NCBI RefSeq assembly: GCF_026651855.1 | Contig: NZ_CP093280.1 | Coordinates: 4,442,001-4,506,000, forward strand | DNA length: 64,000 nucleotides | Reading direction: 5' to 3' | From: Pseudomonas silvicola | Lineage (GTDB): Bacteria > Pseudomonadota > Gammaproteobacteria > Pseudomonadales > Pseudomonadaceae | Notes under the pieces: model-generated | The model's database searches: none | What the model was told of the DNA's origin: nothing | Seen by the model: only the letters and a program-made list of their open reading frames with translations | Part shown: one piece after another, positions 8,536 to 18,008 of the stretch | Position numbering within the stretch: position 1 is the first letter of the stretch | How the letters are laid out: each line of letters begins with the position of its first letter | Translations under genes and position numbers: made by a program

Positions 8536-10062
8536 TTACACCGAGGGCTGGGGCTGGGTGGCAGCAAGGAACAGCTGACGTACTTCGTGCTGGCTGACTT
8601 TCAACGAAGGCGTTCGCGGAAGTGCATCGACCACCATCCAGCGCACGGGCACCTGATAGGCCACCAGGCGTTCGCGGGCAAAGGCGTTCAGTGCGCTCTC
8701 ATCCACGGTTGTGCCCGCGCTCAGCTCCACGGCTGCTACAGGCACCTCGCCCAGGCGCGGGTCGGGTAACCCAACGATGCAGATGTCCCTGATTGAAGGG
8801 TATTCGCGCAGAACCTGTTCCACGTCCCGCGGCAGAACCTTGAAGCCGCCACGAATGATCGCGGAGTCGAAGCGCCCCCGGATAAAGATGAAACCATCGT
8901 CGTCGATTTCAGCCAGATCGGTGGTGCGTACCCACTGGCTGCCATCCACCTGCATCGCGCGGACTTCCAGCAGGCCTACGGCATTGATGCCTAGGCAGGT
9001 TCCGCTCTGAACATCAACTACGCGTATTTCACAGCCAGGCTGAGCACGGCCGACTGCGCCACGCTTGGTCGTCGCATATTTTCTATGGTCTTCCAGACTC
9101 CAGCCGGCGACGGCACCGGCGAATTCAGTGGCACCGTAGGCATCCAGCAGCGGAATCCCGTAGCGTTCCTCGAACTCGATCTGCAGTTCCGGATCCAGGG
9201 GGGCACTACCTGTGCGTATGGCCAACAAGCTGCTGATGTCATCCTTCGGTACTTCGGCATCCAGAATCATCCGTATCGCCGCAGGCGGCAGCGAAAGCAT
9301 TTTGGGACGGTAGGCAGCAACCGCACGGTGCCAGTCAGACACCGTGAATTTTTCCAGCATCACGATGGGACGTGCCGCAACTACCGCCGCCACTGCGAAG
9401 TACATGCCGCCGATGTGTACTAGCGGGGTAGTGAGCATCGCCGGGCTGGTCTTGAGGGCCAGGCCGTGGGTGGCTTTGCCAGCCTCATAGTGGGCAGCAT
9501 CGAGGAGGGAGGCCTCGAGCCGAGAGTAGGGGAGGGCGATACGCTTGGCCGGCCCGGTGGTACCGCTGGACAGCATCAGGATAGCCGTCTGCGTTTGCAA
9601 GGTTGGCGATGCGATGTTGGGCGATGTTGCCAGTAACTTGGTGGCGCTCATTGTGCGCTGGGAGGCAACGCTGATACCCAAGCAGCCTTTGGCTTCGGCA
9701 GCAGCTCGTAGTGCCGTTGCGCTCCAATCCTGTTCGTCTGCGATGAGTGCGCCAAGCTCCACGACAGCCAGGTCTTTGGCGATTTTTTCCGGTGACTGGA
9801 ATGGATTCAACGTCACGACACAACGACGCGACGCCAGTACCTGCAGCAATGCACAGAGCTGGGCTGGCCGATTGCGAAGCAAAATTCCAACTGGTGCGCC
9901 TTCTGCCAATTGAGCTTGAGCCAGCTGCTCTTCGATGGCGTCCATCAAGGTCTTCATTTCGCCCCAGGAGTACCAATGATTGTGGTACTCGAGGGCAGGC
10001 GATTCCGGAGACAAGGCCAATACGCTGTGGATTCTCGATGCAAGGTCAAGCGTCATAAGCAT
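8536..10062 (-). CDS. AMP-dependent acyl-CoA synthetase/ligase
   Basis: This class I adenylate-forming enzyme of about 508 residues carries the phosphate-binding SSGTTGPAKR motif, the YGATE motif, the RTTDLAEIDDDGF hinge region and a C-terminal catalytic-lysine segment, PRTPSLKVSQHEV. It activates a carboxylic acid to its CoA thioester using ATP. It is the first gene of the acyl-CoA cluster and has its own upstream gap with a probable TetR operator at 10120-10142, so it likely catalyses pathway entry. A second ATG at 10056 is equally possible as a start, since GAGAG lies 8 bases ahead of that codon. Confidence 0.87.
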   Translation of the reverse strand: MLMTLDLASRIHSVLALSPESPALEYHNHWYSWGEMKTLMDAIEEQLAQAQLAEGAPVGILLRNRPAQLCALLQVLASRRCVVTLNPFQSPEKIAKDLAVVELGALIADEQDWSATALRAAAEAKGCLGISVASQRTMSATKLLATSPNIASPTLQTQTAILMLSSGTTGPAKRIALPYSRLEASLLDAAHYEAGKATHGLALKTSPAMLTTPLVHIGGMYFAVAAVVAARPIVMLEKFTVSDWHRAVAAYRPKMLSLPPAAIRMILDAEVPKDDISSLLAIRTGSAPLDPELQIEFEERYGIPLLDAYGATEFAGAVAGWSLEDHRKYATTKRGAVGRAQPGCEIRVVDVQSGTCLGINAVGLLEVRAMQVDGSQWVRTTDLAEIDDDGFIFIRGRFDSAIIRGGFKVLPRDVEQVLREYPSIRDICIVGLPDPRLGEVPVAAVELSAGTTVDESALNAFARERLVAYQVPVRWMVVDALPRTPSLKVSQHEVRQLFLAATQPQPSV

Positions 10063-10119
10063 GCTCTCGTGTTGTGCCCCATCGCCCTTTTGCAGAGACG
10101 GAAGGGCCCGATTGAAATT

Positions 10120-10142
10120 ATCATATCAATGAGCTGTATGAT
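10120..10142. promoter_or_regulatory. probable TetR operator upstream of the CoA-ligase gene
   Basis: ATCATA (10120-10125) and TATGAT (10137-10142) form an inverted repeat 58-80 bases upstream of the ligase start, in the 136-base gap that separates the ligase gene from acnB. The same half-site flanked by TTAAGC occurs in the palindrome upstream of the first tetR gene at 13490-13503. The shared motif suggests one regulator for both promoters. This is inferred from sequence only. Confidence 0.5.
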
Positions 10143-10198
10143 TAAGCAATTTCTTCAGTTTGTATATGTGTGAATGATCTGTAGGTTTCTATTGGGTG

Positions 10199-12808
10199 TC
10201 AGCGACTCTTCACGAGCAGCCGAGAGTTGGAGCTAGCCTCGCGGAATTCGGCGATCTGGTCGAAGCTCAGGTAGCGGTAAACGTCGGCAGCCATGCTGTC
10301 GATGTTCTTCGCGTACTCCATGTACTCCTCGACGGTTGGCAGCTTGCCCAGGATGGAGGCAACGGCAGCCAGTTCGGCGGAGGCCAGGAACACGTTGGCA
10401 CCATCGCCCAGACGGTTCGGGAAGTTACGAGTCGAGGTCGAGACCACGGTGCTGTTCGGCTCAACACGTGCCTGGTTACCCATGCACAGCGAGCAGCCCG
10501 GCATTTCCATGCGCGCGCCAGCCTTGCCGTAGATGCCGTAGTAGCCTTCCTCGGTCAGCTGGTGGGCGTCCATCTTGGTCGGCGGCGACAGCCACAGGCG
10601 GGTCGGCAGTTGGCCTTTCACCTGGTCCAGCAGCTTACCGGCAGCGCGGAAGTGACCGATGTTGGTCATGCACGAACCGATGAACACTTCGTCGATCTTC
10701 TGGCCTTGAACGGTGGACAGCAGGCGAGCGTCGTCCGGGTCGTTAGGGGCGCAAAGTACAGGCTCCTTGACGTCGGCCAGGTCGATTTCGATGATTTCGG
10801 CGTATTCGGCGTCGGCATCGGCGGTCAGCAGTTCAGGGTTGGCCAGCCAGGCTTCCATCGCCTGGGCGCGGCGTTCCATGGTGCGCGCATCGCCGTAGCC
10901 TTCGCTGATCATCCAGCGCAGCAGGGTGATGTTCGACTTCAGGTACTCGGCGATGGCCTTTTCCGGCAGCTTGATGGTGCAACCGGCGGCGGAGCGCTCG
11001 GCCGAGGCGTCGGACAGTTCGAATGCCTGTTCAACAGTCAGCTCGTCCAGGCCTTCGATTTCCAGGATGCGACCCGAGAAGGCGTTGATCTTGCCTTTCT
11101 TCTCGACGGTCAGCAGGCCTTTCTGGATGCCGTAGTAAGGGATGGCATGTACCAGGTCACGCAGGGTGATGCCCGGTTGCAGCTTGCCCTTGAAGCGCAC
11201 CAGTACCGACTCCGGCATGTCCAGCGGCATGACGCCGGTGGCTGCGGCGAAGGCGACCAGGCCCGAACCCGCCGGGAACGAGATGCCGATAGGGAAGCGG
11301 GTGTGCGAGTCACCCCCGGTACCGACGGTGTCCGGCAGCAGCATGCGGTTCAGCCAGCTGTGGATGATGCCGTCGCCTGGGCGCAGGGAAACGCCGCCGC
11401 GGGTGCGGATGAAGTCCGGCAGGGTGTGGTGGGTGACCACGTCGATCGGCTTCGGATAGGCAGCAGTGTGGCAGAACGACTGCATGACCAGGTCAGCGGA
11501 GAAGCCCAGGCAGGCCAGGTCTTTCAGCTCGTCACGGGTCATCGGGCCGGTGGTGTCTTGCGAACCCACGGTAGTCATCTTCGGTTCGCAGTAGGTGCCA
11601 GGGCGCACGCCCTTGCCTACTGGCAGGCCGCAGGCCTTGCCGACCATTTTCTGTGCCAGGGTGAAGCCCTTGCCAGTGTCGACCGGCGCTTCGGGCAGCT
11701 TGAACAGGTCGGTTGGGCCCAGGCCCAGCTCGGCGCGGGCTTTCTCGGTCAGGCCACGGCCGACGATCAGCGGGATACGGCCACCGGCGCGGACTTCGTC
11801 CAGCAGCACCGGGGTCTTCATTTCGAAGGTGGTGATGACTTCGTCGGAACCGTGCTTGCAGACCTTGCCAGCGTGCGGGTACAGGTCGATCACGTCGCCC
11901 ATGTTGATGTTCGAGACATCGAATTCGATCGGCAGGGCGCCGGCGTCTTCCATGGTGTTGTAGAAGATCGGGGCGATTTTCGAGCCGAAGCAGAAGCCAC
12001 CGGCGCGCTTGTTCGGCACGTACGGGATGTCGTCGCCGAAGAACCACAGCACCGAGTTGGTGGCCGATTTACGCGACGAACCGGTACCGACTACGTCGCC
12101 AACATAGGCGACTGGGAACCCCTTTGCCTTGATTGCCTCAATCTGCGCGAGTGGTCCGACGACTCCAGTCTGTAGTGGTTCGATCCCATCGCGGGCCATT
12201 TTCAGCATGGCTCGTGAGTGAAGTGGAATGTCAGGACGCGACCAGGCGTCGGTGGCTGGGGACAGGTCATCGGTGTTGGTTTCGCCGGTGACTTTGAATA
12301 CTGCCAGGCTGTACTTGTCGGCTATGGGAGGCTTGCAAGTAAACCATTCACCCTCGGCCCAGGATTGCATCGCCGCTTTTGCATGCTTATTACCGTTTCT
12401 TGCCTTCTCAGCCACATCATGGAAAGCGTCGAACATCAGCAGCGTGTGCTTGAGCTGCTCGGCGGCAACAGCGGCCAGTTCCGCGCTGTCCAACAACTCC
12501 ACTAAGGTGGCGATGTTATAGCCTCCGTGCATGGTACCCAGCAACTCAACGGCACGTTTCTTGTCGATCAGCGGGGTGATGGCTTCGCCTTTGGCGATGG
12601 CAGATAGGAAACTTGCCTTCACGTAAGCCGCTTCGTCCACGCCTGGCGGAACGCGGTTGGTGATCAGGTCGACGAGGAAAGCCTCTTCGCCAGCGGGAGG
12701 ATTCATCAACAGCTCGACCAGGCTGGCTGTCTGAGTGGCGTCGAGTGGCAAAGGGACGAGCCCTTGCGCTGCACGCTCCTGGACATGGCATGTGTAGGCT
12801 TGAAGCAC
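10199..12808 (-). CDS. acnB: aconitate hydratase B / 2-methylisocitrate dehydratase
   Basis: The protein has 869 residues, the usual AcnB length. It shows the N-terminal HEAT-like domain, the swivelling domain with [18 protein letters not shown], and the iron-sulfur ligands in GSCMTNIGH and [10 protein letters not shown] near the C-terminus. AcnB interconverts citrate and isocitrate and also hydrates 2-methyl-cis-aconitate in the methylcitrate cycle. The start is GTG at 12808 with GGAG about eight bases upstream. It follows the first tetR gene by 30 bases, so the two are probably co-transcribed. The first ~230 codons read as lower in GC and more diverged than the rest, and the last residues differ from the common Pseudomonas form. 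This suggests an accessory, possibly mosaic copy. Confidence 0.93.
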   Translation of the reverse strand: MLQAYTCHVQERAAQGLVPLPLDATQTASLVELLMNPPAGEEAFLVDLITNRVPPGVDEAAYVKASFLSAIAKGEAITPLIDKKRAVELLGTMHGGYNIATLVELLDSAELAAVAAEQLKHTLLMFDAFHDVAEKARNGNKHAKAAMQSWAEGEWFTCKPPIADKYSLAVFKVTGETNTDDLSPATDAWSRPDIPLHSRAMLKMARDGIEPLQTGVVGPLAQIEAIKAKGFPVAYVGDVVGTGSSRKSATNSVLWFFGDDIPYVPNKRAGGFCFGSKIAPIFYNTMEDAGALPIEFDVSNINMGDVIDLYPHAGKVCKHGSDEVITTFEMKTPVLLDEVRAGGRIPLIVGRGLTEKARAELGLGPTDLFKLPEAPVDTGKGFTLAQKMVGKACGLPVGKGVRPGTYCEPKMTTVGSQDTTGPMTRDELKDLACLGFSADLVMQSFCHTAAYPKPIDVVTHHTLPDFIRTRGGVSLRPGDGIIHSWLNRMLLPDTVGTGGDSHTRFPIGISFPAGSGLVAFAAATGVMPLDMPESVLVRFKGKLQPGITLRDLVHAIPYYGIQKGLLTVEKKGKINAFSGRILEIEGLDELTVEQAFELSDASAERSAAGCTIKLPEKAIAEYLKSNITLLRWMISEGYGDARTMERRAQAMEAWLANPELLTADADAEYAEIIEIDLADVKEPVLCAPNDPDDARLLSTVQGQKIDEVFIGSCMTNIGHFRAAGKLLDQVKGQLPTRLWLSPPTKMDAHQLTEEGYYGIYGKAGARMEMPGCSLCMGNQARVEPNSTVVSTSTRNFPNRLGDGANVFLASAELAAVASILGKLPTVEEYMEYAKNIDSMAADVYRYLSFDQIAEFREASSNSRLLVKSR

Positions 12809-12838
12809 TGTGGTTCTCCAAATTGCGAAAAAACAGGG

Positions 12839-13459
12839 TCAGGGATGGGTACCAAGGGCACCGAGAATCATTTTTTTCATGTGATCGACAAGAGCTGTAT
12901 GGCAAAGCCCTTCGTCTTCACGAAACCAGAAAGCGGCACTTGTGAGCATGCCTAGGATGCTACTGGAGCAGGTGCGTACATGCTGCGGAGCGAATGCACT
13001 GCTGCGGATGCCTGCAGTGATGATGCCTTCGAGGCACGTCCGGTATTTGGCGAGCAATTGACTAATCTGGGCTCGATGCTCCGCATCAAGGCTGCGAAGC
13101 TCGAGTCCCAGAAGCTGAGCGCAGTCACGCTCGCGAAACTGGAAATCAAGGTGAGTGCTAATCAGGGTGATGAGCTTGTCTTTCGGCGCGACCACCTTCT
13201 TGACGCGCAGCGCGACGGTTTCTACCAGGCACTGCAAATGCTCCTCGATCAGGTCAAACAGCAGCTCCTGCTTATTTTCAAGGTGGTTGTAAAGTGAGCC
13301 GGGTTGCATGCCGACTCGCTTCCCGAGAGTGCGCAGGCTGACATTGGCAAACCCTTCTTGGACGAACAATGCGAGGGCAGCCTGACGGACTTGCTGGCTA
13401 CGTGGTGCGTTATCTGCTGGTGCGGGATAGTTGCCGTGAGTCAAGGAAGAATGATGCAT
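12839..13459 (-). CDS. TetR-family regulator (probable regulator of acnB and the acyl-CoA cluster)
   Basis: The N-terminal helix-turn-helix region reads RQAALALFVQEGFANVSLRTLGKRVGMQPGSLYNHLENKQELL, split here only by domain, followed by an all-helical ligand domain. I placed the start at the ATG at 13459 because a perfect palindrome at 13490-13503 lies just upstream and would otherwise be inside the gene; a frame continues to 13534. It is co-directional with acnB, 30 bases away. TetR proteins usually repress their own operon and respond to a pathway intermediate, here perhaps an acyl-CoA. About 206 residues. Confidence 0.85.
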   Translation of the reverse strand: MHHSSLTHGNYPAPADNAPRSQQVRQAALALFVQEGFANVSLRTLGKRVGMQPGSLYNHLENKQELLFDLIEEHLQCLVETVALRVKKVVAPKDKLITLISTHLDFQFRERDCAQLLGLELRSLDAEHRAQISQLLAKYRTCLEGIITAGIRSSAFAPQHVRTCSSSILGMLTSAAFWFREDEGLCHTALVDHMKKMILGALGTHP

Positions 13460-13489
13460 ACCGGTCCACTCGTGACGACATATGTGTTT

Positions 13490-13503
13490 ATCATATATAT
13501 GAT
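13490..13503. promoter_or_regulatory. palindromic TetR operator at the tetR-acnB promoter
   Basis: ATCATATATATGAT is a perfect 14-base palindrome, extended by near-symmetrical TT/AA flanks. It sits 31-44 bases upstream of the chosen tetR start, where a promoter would lie. The half-site ATCATA recurs at 10120-10142 ahead of the CoA ligase gene. Autoregulation and co-regulation of the downstream cluster are inferred. Confidence 0.55.
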
Positions 13504-13643
13504 TAAGCTCATTCGGCAAGCTCCTCTTTTGCATATTTGTCGATGGGCATCGGCGTAATGGATAGAGCAGTCTGCGCAGAGCGAGCGCTTGAATAGGGAA
13601 GGAAGAGAGCGGTGATCGGCTAGGACGCTGAGTGGTGAACGCT

Positions 13644-14342
13644 TCAGCCGCCGTCAGCGTGCGCGGAGTTTCTCAGTTGAACCAATGCGCGAAGTGTTGC
13701 TCGATTCTGCTCTGAGAGGATGCGCTGCAGCGTGCCTACGTCGTATTTCGACATCGCGTGTAGAGGTCCTGCTCCCCCAAGCAGCATGCTTTGGCAATTG
13801 AACGCGAGGGTGCGGATTATCGTTGTCTCATCATCGACGGAGTGGCCTGTCAGTCGTCCGACTATGCTTCGAGTGAGCCGGATCAACCGCAGGTAAAAGC
13901 CTTTCTGCATAAGGTCGAACGCAGGTTCGGGTCCAAGCCCCGTTTGCTCACGGGCCATGAAGCGCTGCCAGTTTTTCAAACTGGAAGTGTCGTAACTGAA
14001 GACATTGAGGCCTGAAAGGATCTCCAGGTAGGCTTCGATCAGAAAGTCGTCGTGGGTATTCTGTTGCGCAAGGAGGGCTTCAGCTGTGCAAACCCGATCT
14101 CCAAGTTCATCCCAGATTCGTTCGATGATGGTATTCATGCACGCGGTATAGAGGCCTTCCTTTGTGCGGAAGTAATAATGGACGGCCGGGGATTTAACCC
14201 CGGCGGCCTTCGAGATCCCCCTGATCGAAGCCCCCTCGAAGCCGTGCAAGGCAAACTGTGCCAGGGCGGCTTCTATGATTTCCCTGCGCGTATTCTCACC
14301 ACACAGGTAGCCGCCCTCATGCACAGAGCGATGGTGGCTCAT
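13644..14342 (-). CDS. TetR-family regulator with CerR-like C-terminal domain
   Basis: The 232-residue protein has a TetR helix-turn-helix (IIEAALAQFALHGFEGAS then SKAAGVKSPAVHYYFRTKEGLY) and a C-terminal domain similar to the DUF1956/CerR type (MAREQTGLGPEPAFDLM). The gene begins 6 bases after the prpF stop codon, with no obvious ribosome-binding site. It sits exactly where the Pseudomonas prp operon usually continues to prpD. Its target is unknown. It is unrelated in detail to the neighbouring TetR at 12839-13459. Confidence 0.85.
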   Translation of the reverse strand: MSHHRSVHEGGYLCGENTRREIIEAALAQFALHGFEGASIRGISKAAGVKSPAVHYYFRTKEGLYTACMNTIIERIWDELGDRVCTAEALLAQQNTHDDFLIEAYLEILSGLNVFSYDTSSLKNWQRFMAREQTGLGPEPAFDLMQKGFYLRLIRLTRSIVGRLTGHSVDDETTIIRTLAFNCQSMLLGGAGPLHAMSKYDVGTLQRILSEQNRATLRALVQLRNSAHADGG

Positions 14343-14348
14343 CAGCTA

Positions 14349-15554
14349 TTACCCAGTGTATTTGGCGCGATCAGGGCCAGGCGTTCGCACCCAGCCTTCC
14401 ATCAACACCCGTGCACTGCGGCTCATGATGGCCTTGAGTACCTTCCATTCGCCATTGACCCGCTCGGCCTGGGCGCCCACGCGCAAGGTGCCGGAGGGGT
14501 GGCCGAAGCGCACGCTCTGGCGCGCGCCACCGCCGGCCGCCAGGTTTACCAGGGTGCCGGGAATGGCCGCGGCGGTACCGATGGCCACGGCGGCGGTGCC
14601 CATCATGGCGTGGTGCAGCTTGCCCACGGACAGCGCGCGCACCAGCAGGTCGACGTCACCGGCTTGCACCGCCTTGCCGCTGGACGCGGTGTAGGCGGCG
14701 GGCCCGGCGACGAAGGCCACCTTGGGCGTGTGCTGGCGCGTGGCGGCCTCGTCCAGGTGCGAAATCAGGCCCATGCGCAGGGCGCCGTGGGCGCGGATGG
14801 TCTCGAAGCGTGCTAGCGCCTTGGGGTCGCCGTTGATGGCGTCCTGCAGCTCAGTGCCGGTGTAGCCGATGTCGGTGGCGTTGAGGAAGATGGTGGGGAT
14901 GCCGGCGTTGATCAGCGTCGCCTTGAAGGTGCCGATGCCGGGCACCTCCAGGTCGTCCACCAGGTGGCCGGTGGGGAACATGGCGCCTGCGCCGCCTTCT
15001 TCCTCGGCGGCCGGGTCCATGAACTCCAGCTGCACTTCGGCGGCGGGGAAGGTCACGCCGTCCAGCTCGAAGTCGCCGGTTTCCTGCACCGCGCCGTCGG
15101 TGATGGGCACGTGGGCGATGATGGTCTTGGCGATGTTGGCCTGCCAGATGCGCACGGTGGCCACGCCGTTGCGCGGGATGCGCTCGGCCGGCACCAGACC
15201 GTTGCTGATGGCGAACGAACCCACGGCGGCCGAGAGGTTGCCGCAGTTGCCGGTCCAGTCGATGAACGCCGCGTCGATGGCCACCTGGCCGAACAGGTAG
15301 TCCACGTCGTGGCCAGGCCGCGTGCTCTGGCTCAGGATCACCGTCTTGCTGGTGCTGGAGGTGGCGCCGCCCATGCCGTCGATCTGCTTGCCGTACGGGT
15401 CTGGGCTGCCGATCACGCGCAGCAGCAGCGCTTCACGGGCCGGGCCCGGTTGGCGGGCATCTGCAGGCAGGTCATCAAGCTTGAAGAACACGCCCTTGCT
15501 GGTGCCGCCACGCATGTAGGTGGCGGGAATGCGGATTTGTGCGGGGTAGCTCAT
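14349..15554 (-). CDS. prpF: 2-methylaconitate isomerase, AcnD accessory protein PrpF (intact copy)
   Basis: PrpF isomerises 2-methyl-trans-aconitate, made by AcnD, to the cis form in propionate catabolism. The 401-residue protein starts MSYPAQIRIPATYMRGGTSK, where RGGTSKG is the family signature, and contains the second-half GNCGN and GTAAAIPG segments. ATG at 15554 has GAGGAG upstream. The last eight residues, PDRAKYTG, replace the usual short GDSF-like ending recalled for Pseudomonas PrpF, so the 3' end appears to be a recombination junction. The gene lies 11 bases downstream of a 5'-truncated acnD copy created by the tandem duplication. Confidence 0.93.
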   Translation of the reverse strand: MSYPAQIRIPATYMRGGTSKGVFFKLDDLPADARQPGPAREALLLRVIGSPDPYGKQIDGMGGATSSTSKTVILSQSTRPGHDVDYLFGQVAIDAAFIDWTGNCGNLSAAVGSFAISNGLVPAERIPRNGVATVRIWQANIAKTIIAHVPITDGAVQETGDFELDGVTFPAAEVQLEFMDPAAEEEGGAGAMFPTGHLVDDLEVPGIGTFKATLINAGIPTIFLNATDIGYTGTELQDAINGDPKALARFETIRAHGALRMGLISHLDEAATRQHTPKVAFVAGPAAYTASSGKAVQAGDVDLLVRALSVGKLHHAMMGTAAVAIGTAAAIPGTLVNLAAGGGARQSVRFGHPSGTLRVGAQAERVNGEWKVLKAIMSRSARVLMEGWVRTPGPDRAKYTG

Positions 15555-15565
15555 GGCATCGCTCC

Positions 15566-17694
15566 TCAGGCCGCAGGGGCTTGTTCAAGGAAGTCCTGGG
15601 CGAAGCGTTGCAGCACGCCGCCGGCTTCGTAGATGGAGACTTCTTCGGCGGTGTCCAGGCGGCAGGTCACCGGCACCTCAAGGCGTTCGCCGTTGGCGCG
15701 GTGGATCACCAGAGTCAGGGTGGCGCGTGGGGTGCGGGCACCGACCACGTCGTAGGTTTCGCTGCCATCGATGGCCAGCGTATGACGATTGGTGCCTGGG
15801 ACAAACTCCAGCGGCAGCACACCCATGCCCACCAGGTTGGTGCGGTGAATGCGCTCGAAGCCTTCGGCGGCAATCGCTTCAACACCGGCCAGGCGCACGC
15901 CCTTGGCCGCCCAGTCGCGGGACGAGCCCTGGCCGTAGTCGGCGCCGGCAATGATGATCAGCGGCTGCTTGCGTTCCATGTAGGTTTCGATGGCTTCCCA
16001 CATGCGCATCACCTGGCCGTCGGGCTCCACGCGTGCCAGTGAACCCTGTTTGACCTGGCCGTTTTCCTTGACCATTTCATTGAACAGTTTGGGGTTGGCG
16101 AAGGTGGCGCGCTGGGCGGTCAGGTGGTCGCCGCGGTGGGTGGCGTAGCTGTTGAAGTCTTCCTCGGGCAAGCCCATTTTCGCCAGGTACTCGCCGGCGG
16201 CGCTGTCGAGCATGATGGCGTTGGACGGCGACAGGTGATCGGTGGTGATGTTGTCCGGCAGCACCGCCAGGGGGCGCATGCCCTTCAGCGGCCGTGCGCC
16301 GGCCAGGGCGCCTTCCCAGTAAGGCGGGCGGCGGATATAGGTGCTTTGCGGGCGCCAGTCGTACAGCGGGGTGACCTTGGGCCCGGTGTCTTCCTGCACG
16401 GCGAACATGGGGATGTACACCTGGCGGAACTGCTCGGGTTTGACCGAGGATTTGACCAGGGCGTCTATTTCCTCGTCGCTGGGCCAGATGTCCTTCAGGC
16501 GGATCTCGGCGCCGTCGGGGCCGTGGCCCAGCACGTCTTTCTCGATGTCGAAGCGGATGGTGCCGGCAATCGCGTAGGCCACCACCAGCGGCGGCGAGGC
16601 CAGGAACGCCTGCTTGGCATAAGGGTGGATGCGCCCGTCGAAGTTGCGATTGCCGGACAGCACCGCGGTGGCGTACAGGTCGCGATCGATGATTTCCTGC
16701 TGGATGGCCGGGTCCAGCGCGCCGGACATGCCGTTGCAGGTAGTGCAGGCGAACGCCACCACGCCGAAGCCCAGCTGTTCCAGTTCCGGTAGCAGGCCGC
16801 CTTCTTCCAGGTACAGCTTGACGGTTTTCGAGCCGGGCGCCAGCGAGGTCTTCACCCACGGCTTGCGGGTCAGGCCCAGGCGGTTGGCGTTGCGCGCCAG
16901 CAGGCCTGCGGCGATCACGTTGCGCGGGTTGCTGGTGTTGGTGCAGCTGGTGATGGCGGCGATGATCACCGCGCCGTCGGGCATCTGCCCCGGCGTCTCG
17001 GCCCACGGCGCGGCGATGCCCTTGGCCGCCAGATCGCGGGTGGCTAAGCGCGCATGGGGGTTGCTGGGGCCGGCCATGTTGCGCATCACGCTGCTCAGGT
17101 CGAAGCTCAGGGTGCGCTCGTATTCGGCGGTCTTCAAGCTGTCGGCCCACAGGCCGGTGCGCCGCGCGTACTCTTCGACCAGCTGCACCTGCTGGTCTTC
17201 GCGGCCGGTGAGTTTCAGGTAGTCGATGGTCTGCTGGTCGATGTAGAACATCGCCGCAGTGGCGCCGTATTCAGGGGCCATGTTGGAAATGGTGGCGCGG
17301 TCGCCCAGGGTCAGCTTCGCCGCGCCCTTGCCGTGGAACTCCAGCCAGGCGCCCACCACTTTCTGCTGGCGCAGGAACTGTGTCAGGGCCAGCACCATGT
17401 CGGTGGCGGTGATGCCCGGCTGCAGCTGGCCGGTGAGCTCGACGCCAATGATGTCCGGCAGGCGCATCCACGAGGCGCGGCCGAGCATCACGCTCTCGGC
17501 TTCCAGGCCGCCGACGCCGATGGCGATCACGCCCAGCGCGTCGACGTGGGGGGTGTGGCTGTCGGTGCCCACGCAGGTGTCGGGGAATGCGACGCCGTCA
17601 CGCACCTGAATCACCGGGGACATTTTCTCCAGGTTGATCTGGTGCATGATGCCGTTGCCGGGCGGGATCACGTCGACGTTCTTGAAGGCTTTTT
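15566..17694 (-). pseudogene. acnD: 5'-truncated acnD copy (duplication remnant)
   Basis: This stretch matches the intact acnD at 18009-20138 with a constant 2443-base offset and lacks codons 1 to about 155, so the start, N-terminal segment and part of the active-site region are gone. Its 5' end fuses to a prpF fragment. The junction has five T's (17690-17694, A's on the coding strand) against six in the intact gene, which shifts the frame. An internal ATG at 17671 opens a 701-codon frame, but the product would miss the N-terminal domain and is probably inactive. Confidence 0.9.
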
Positions 17695-17997
17695 GGTCCA
17701 GTCGATGAACGCCGCGTCGATGGCCACCTGGCCGAACAGGTAGTCCACGTCGTGGCCAGGCCGCGTGCTCTGGCTCAGGATCACCGTCTTGCTGGTGCTG
17801 GAGGTGGCGCCGCCCATGCCGTCGATCTGCTTGCCGTACGGGTCTGGGCTGCCGATCACGCGCAGCAGCAGCGCTTCACGGGCCGGGCCCGGTTGGCGGG
17901 CATCTGCAGGCAGGTCATCAAGCTTGAAGAACACGCCCTTGCTGGTGCCGCCACGCATGTAGGTGGCGGGAATGCGGATTTGTGCGGGGTAGCTCAT
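17668..17997 (-). pseudogene. prpF: prpF 5' fragment fused out of frame to acnD
   Basis: Codons 1-101 of prpF (17997-17695), with their own ATG and upstream GAGGAG, are an exact copy of the intact prpF start. They run into acnD sequence at the shared 15-base segment encoding FIDWT. Because the following A tract is one base short, the frame ends after nine foreign residues. With six A's the reading would continue in frame through acnD. This copy marks the centre of the tandem duplication. Confidence 0.92.
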
Positions 17998-18008
17998 GGC
18001 ATCGCTCC

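Noticed and set aside
10196..12175. 659-codon open frame on the plus strand
   Set aside because: It is antisense to acnB in a GC-rich region. The translation is rich in His, Gln, Val and Asp with no family pattern, while the opposite strand encodes a clear AcnB.
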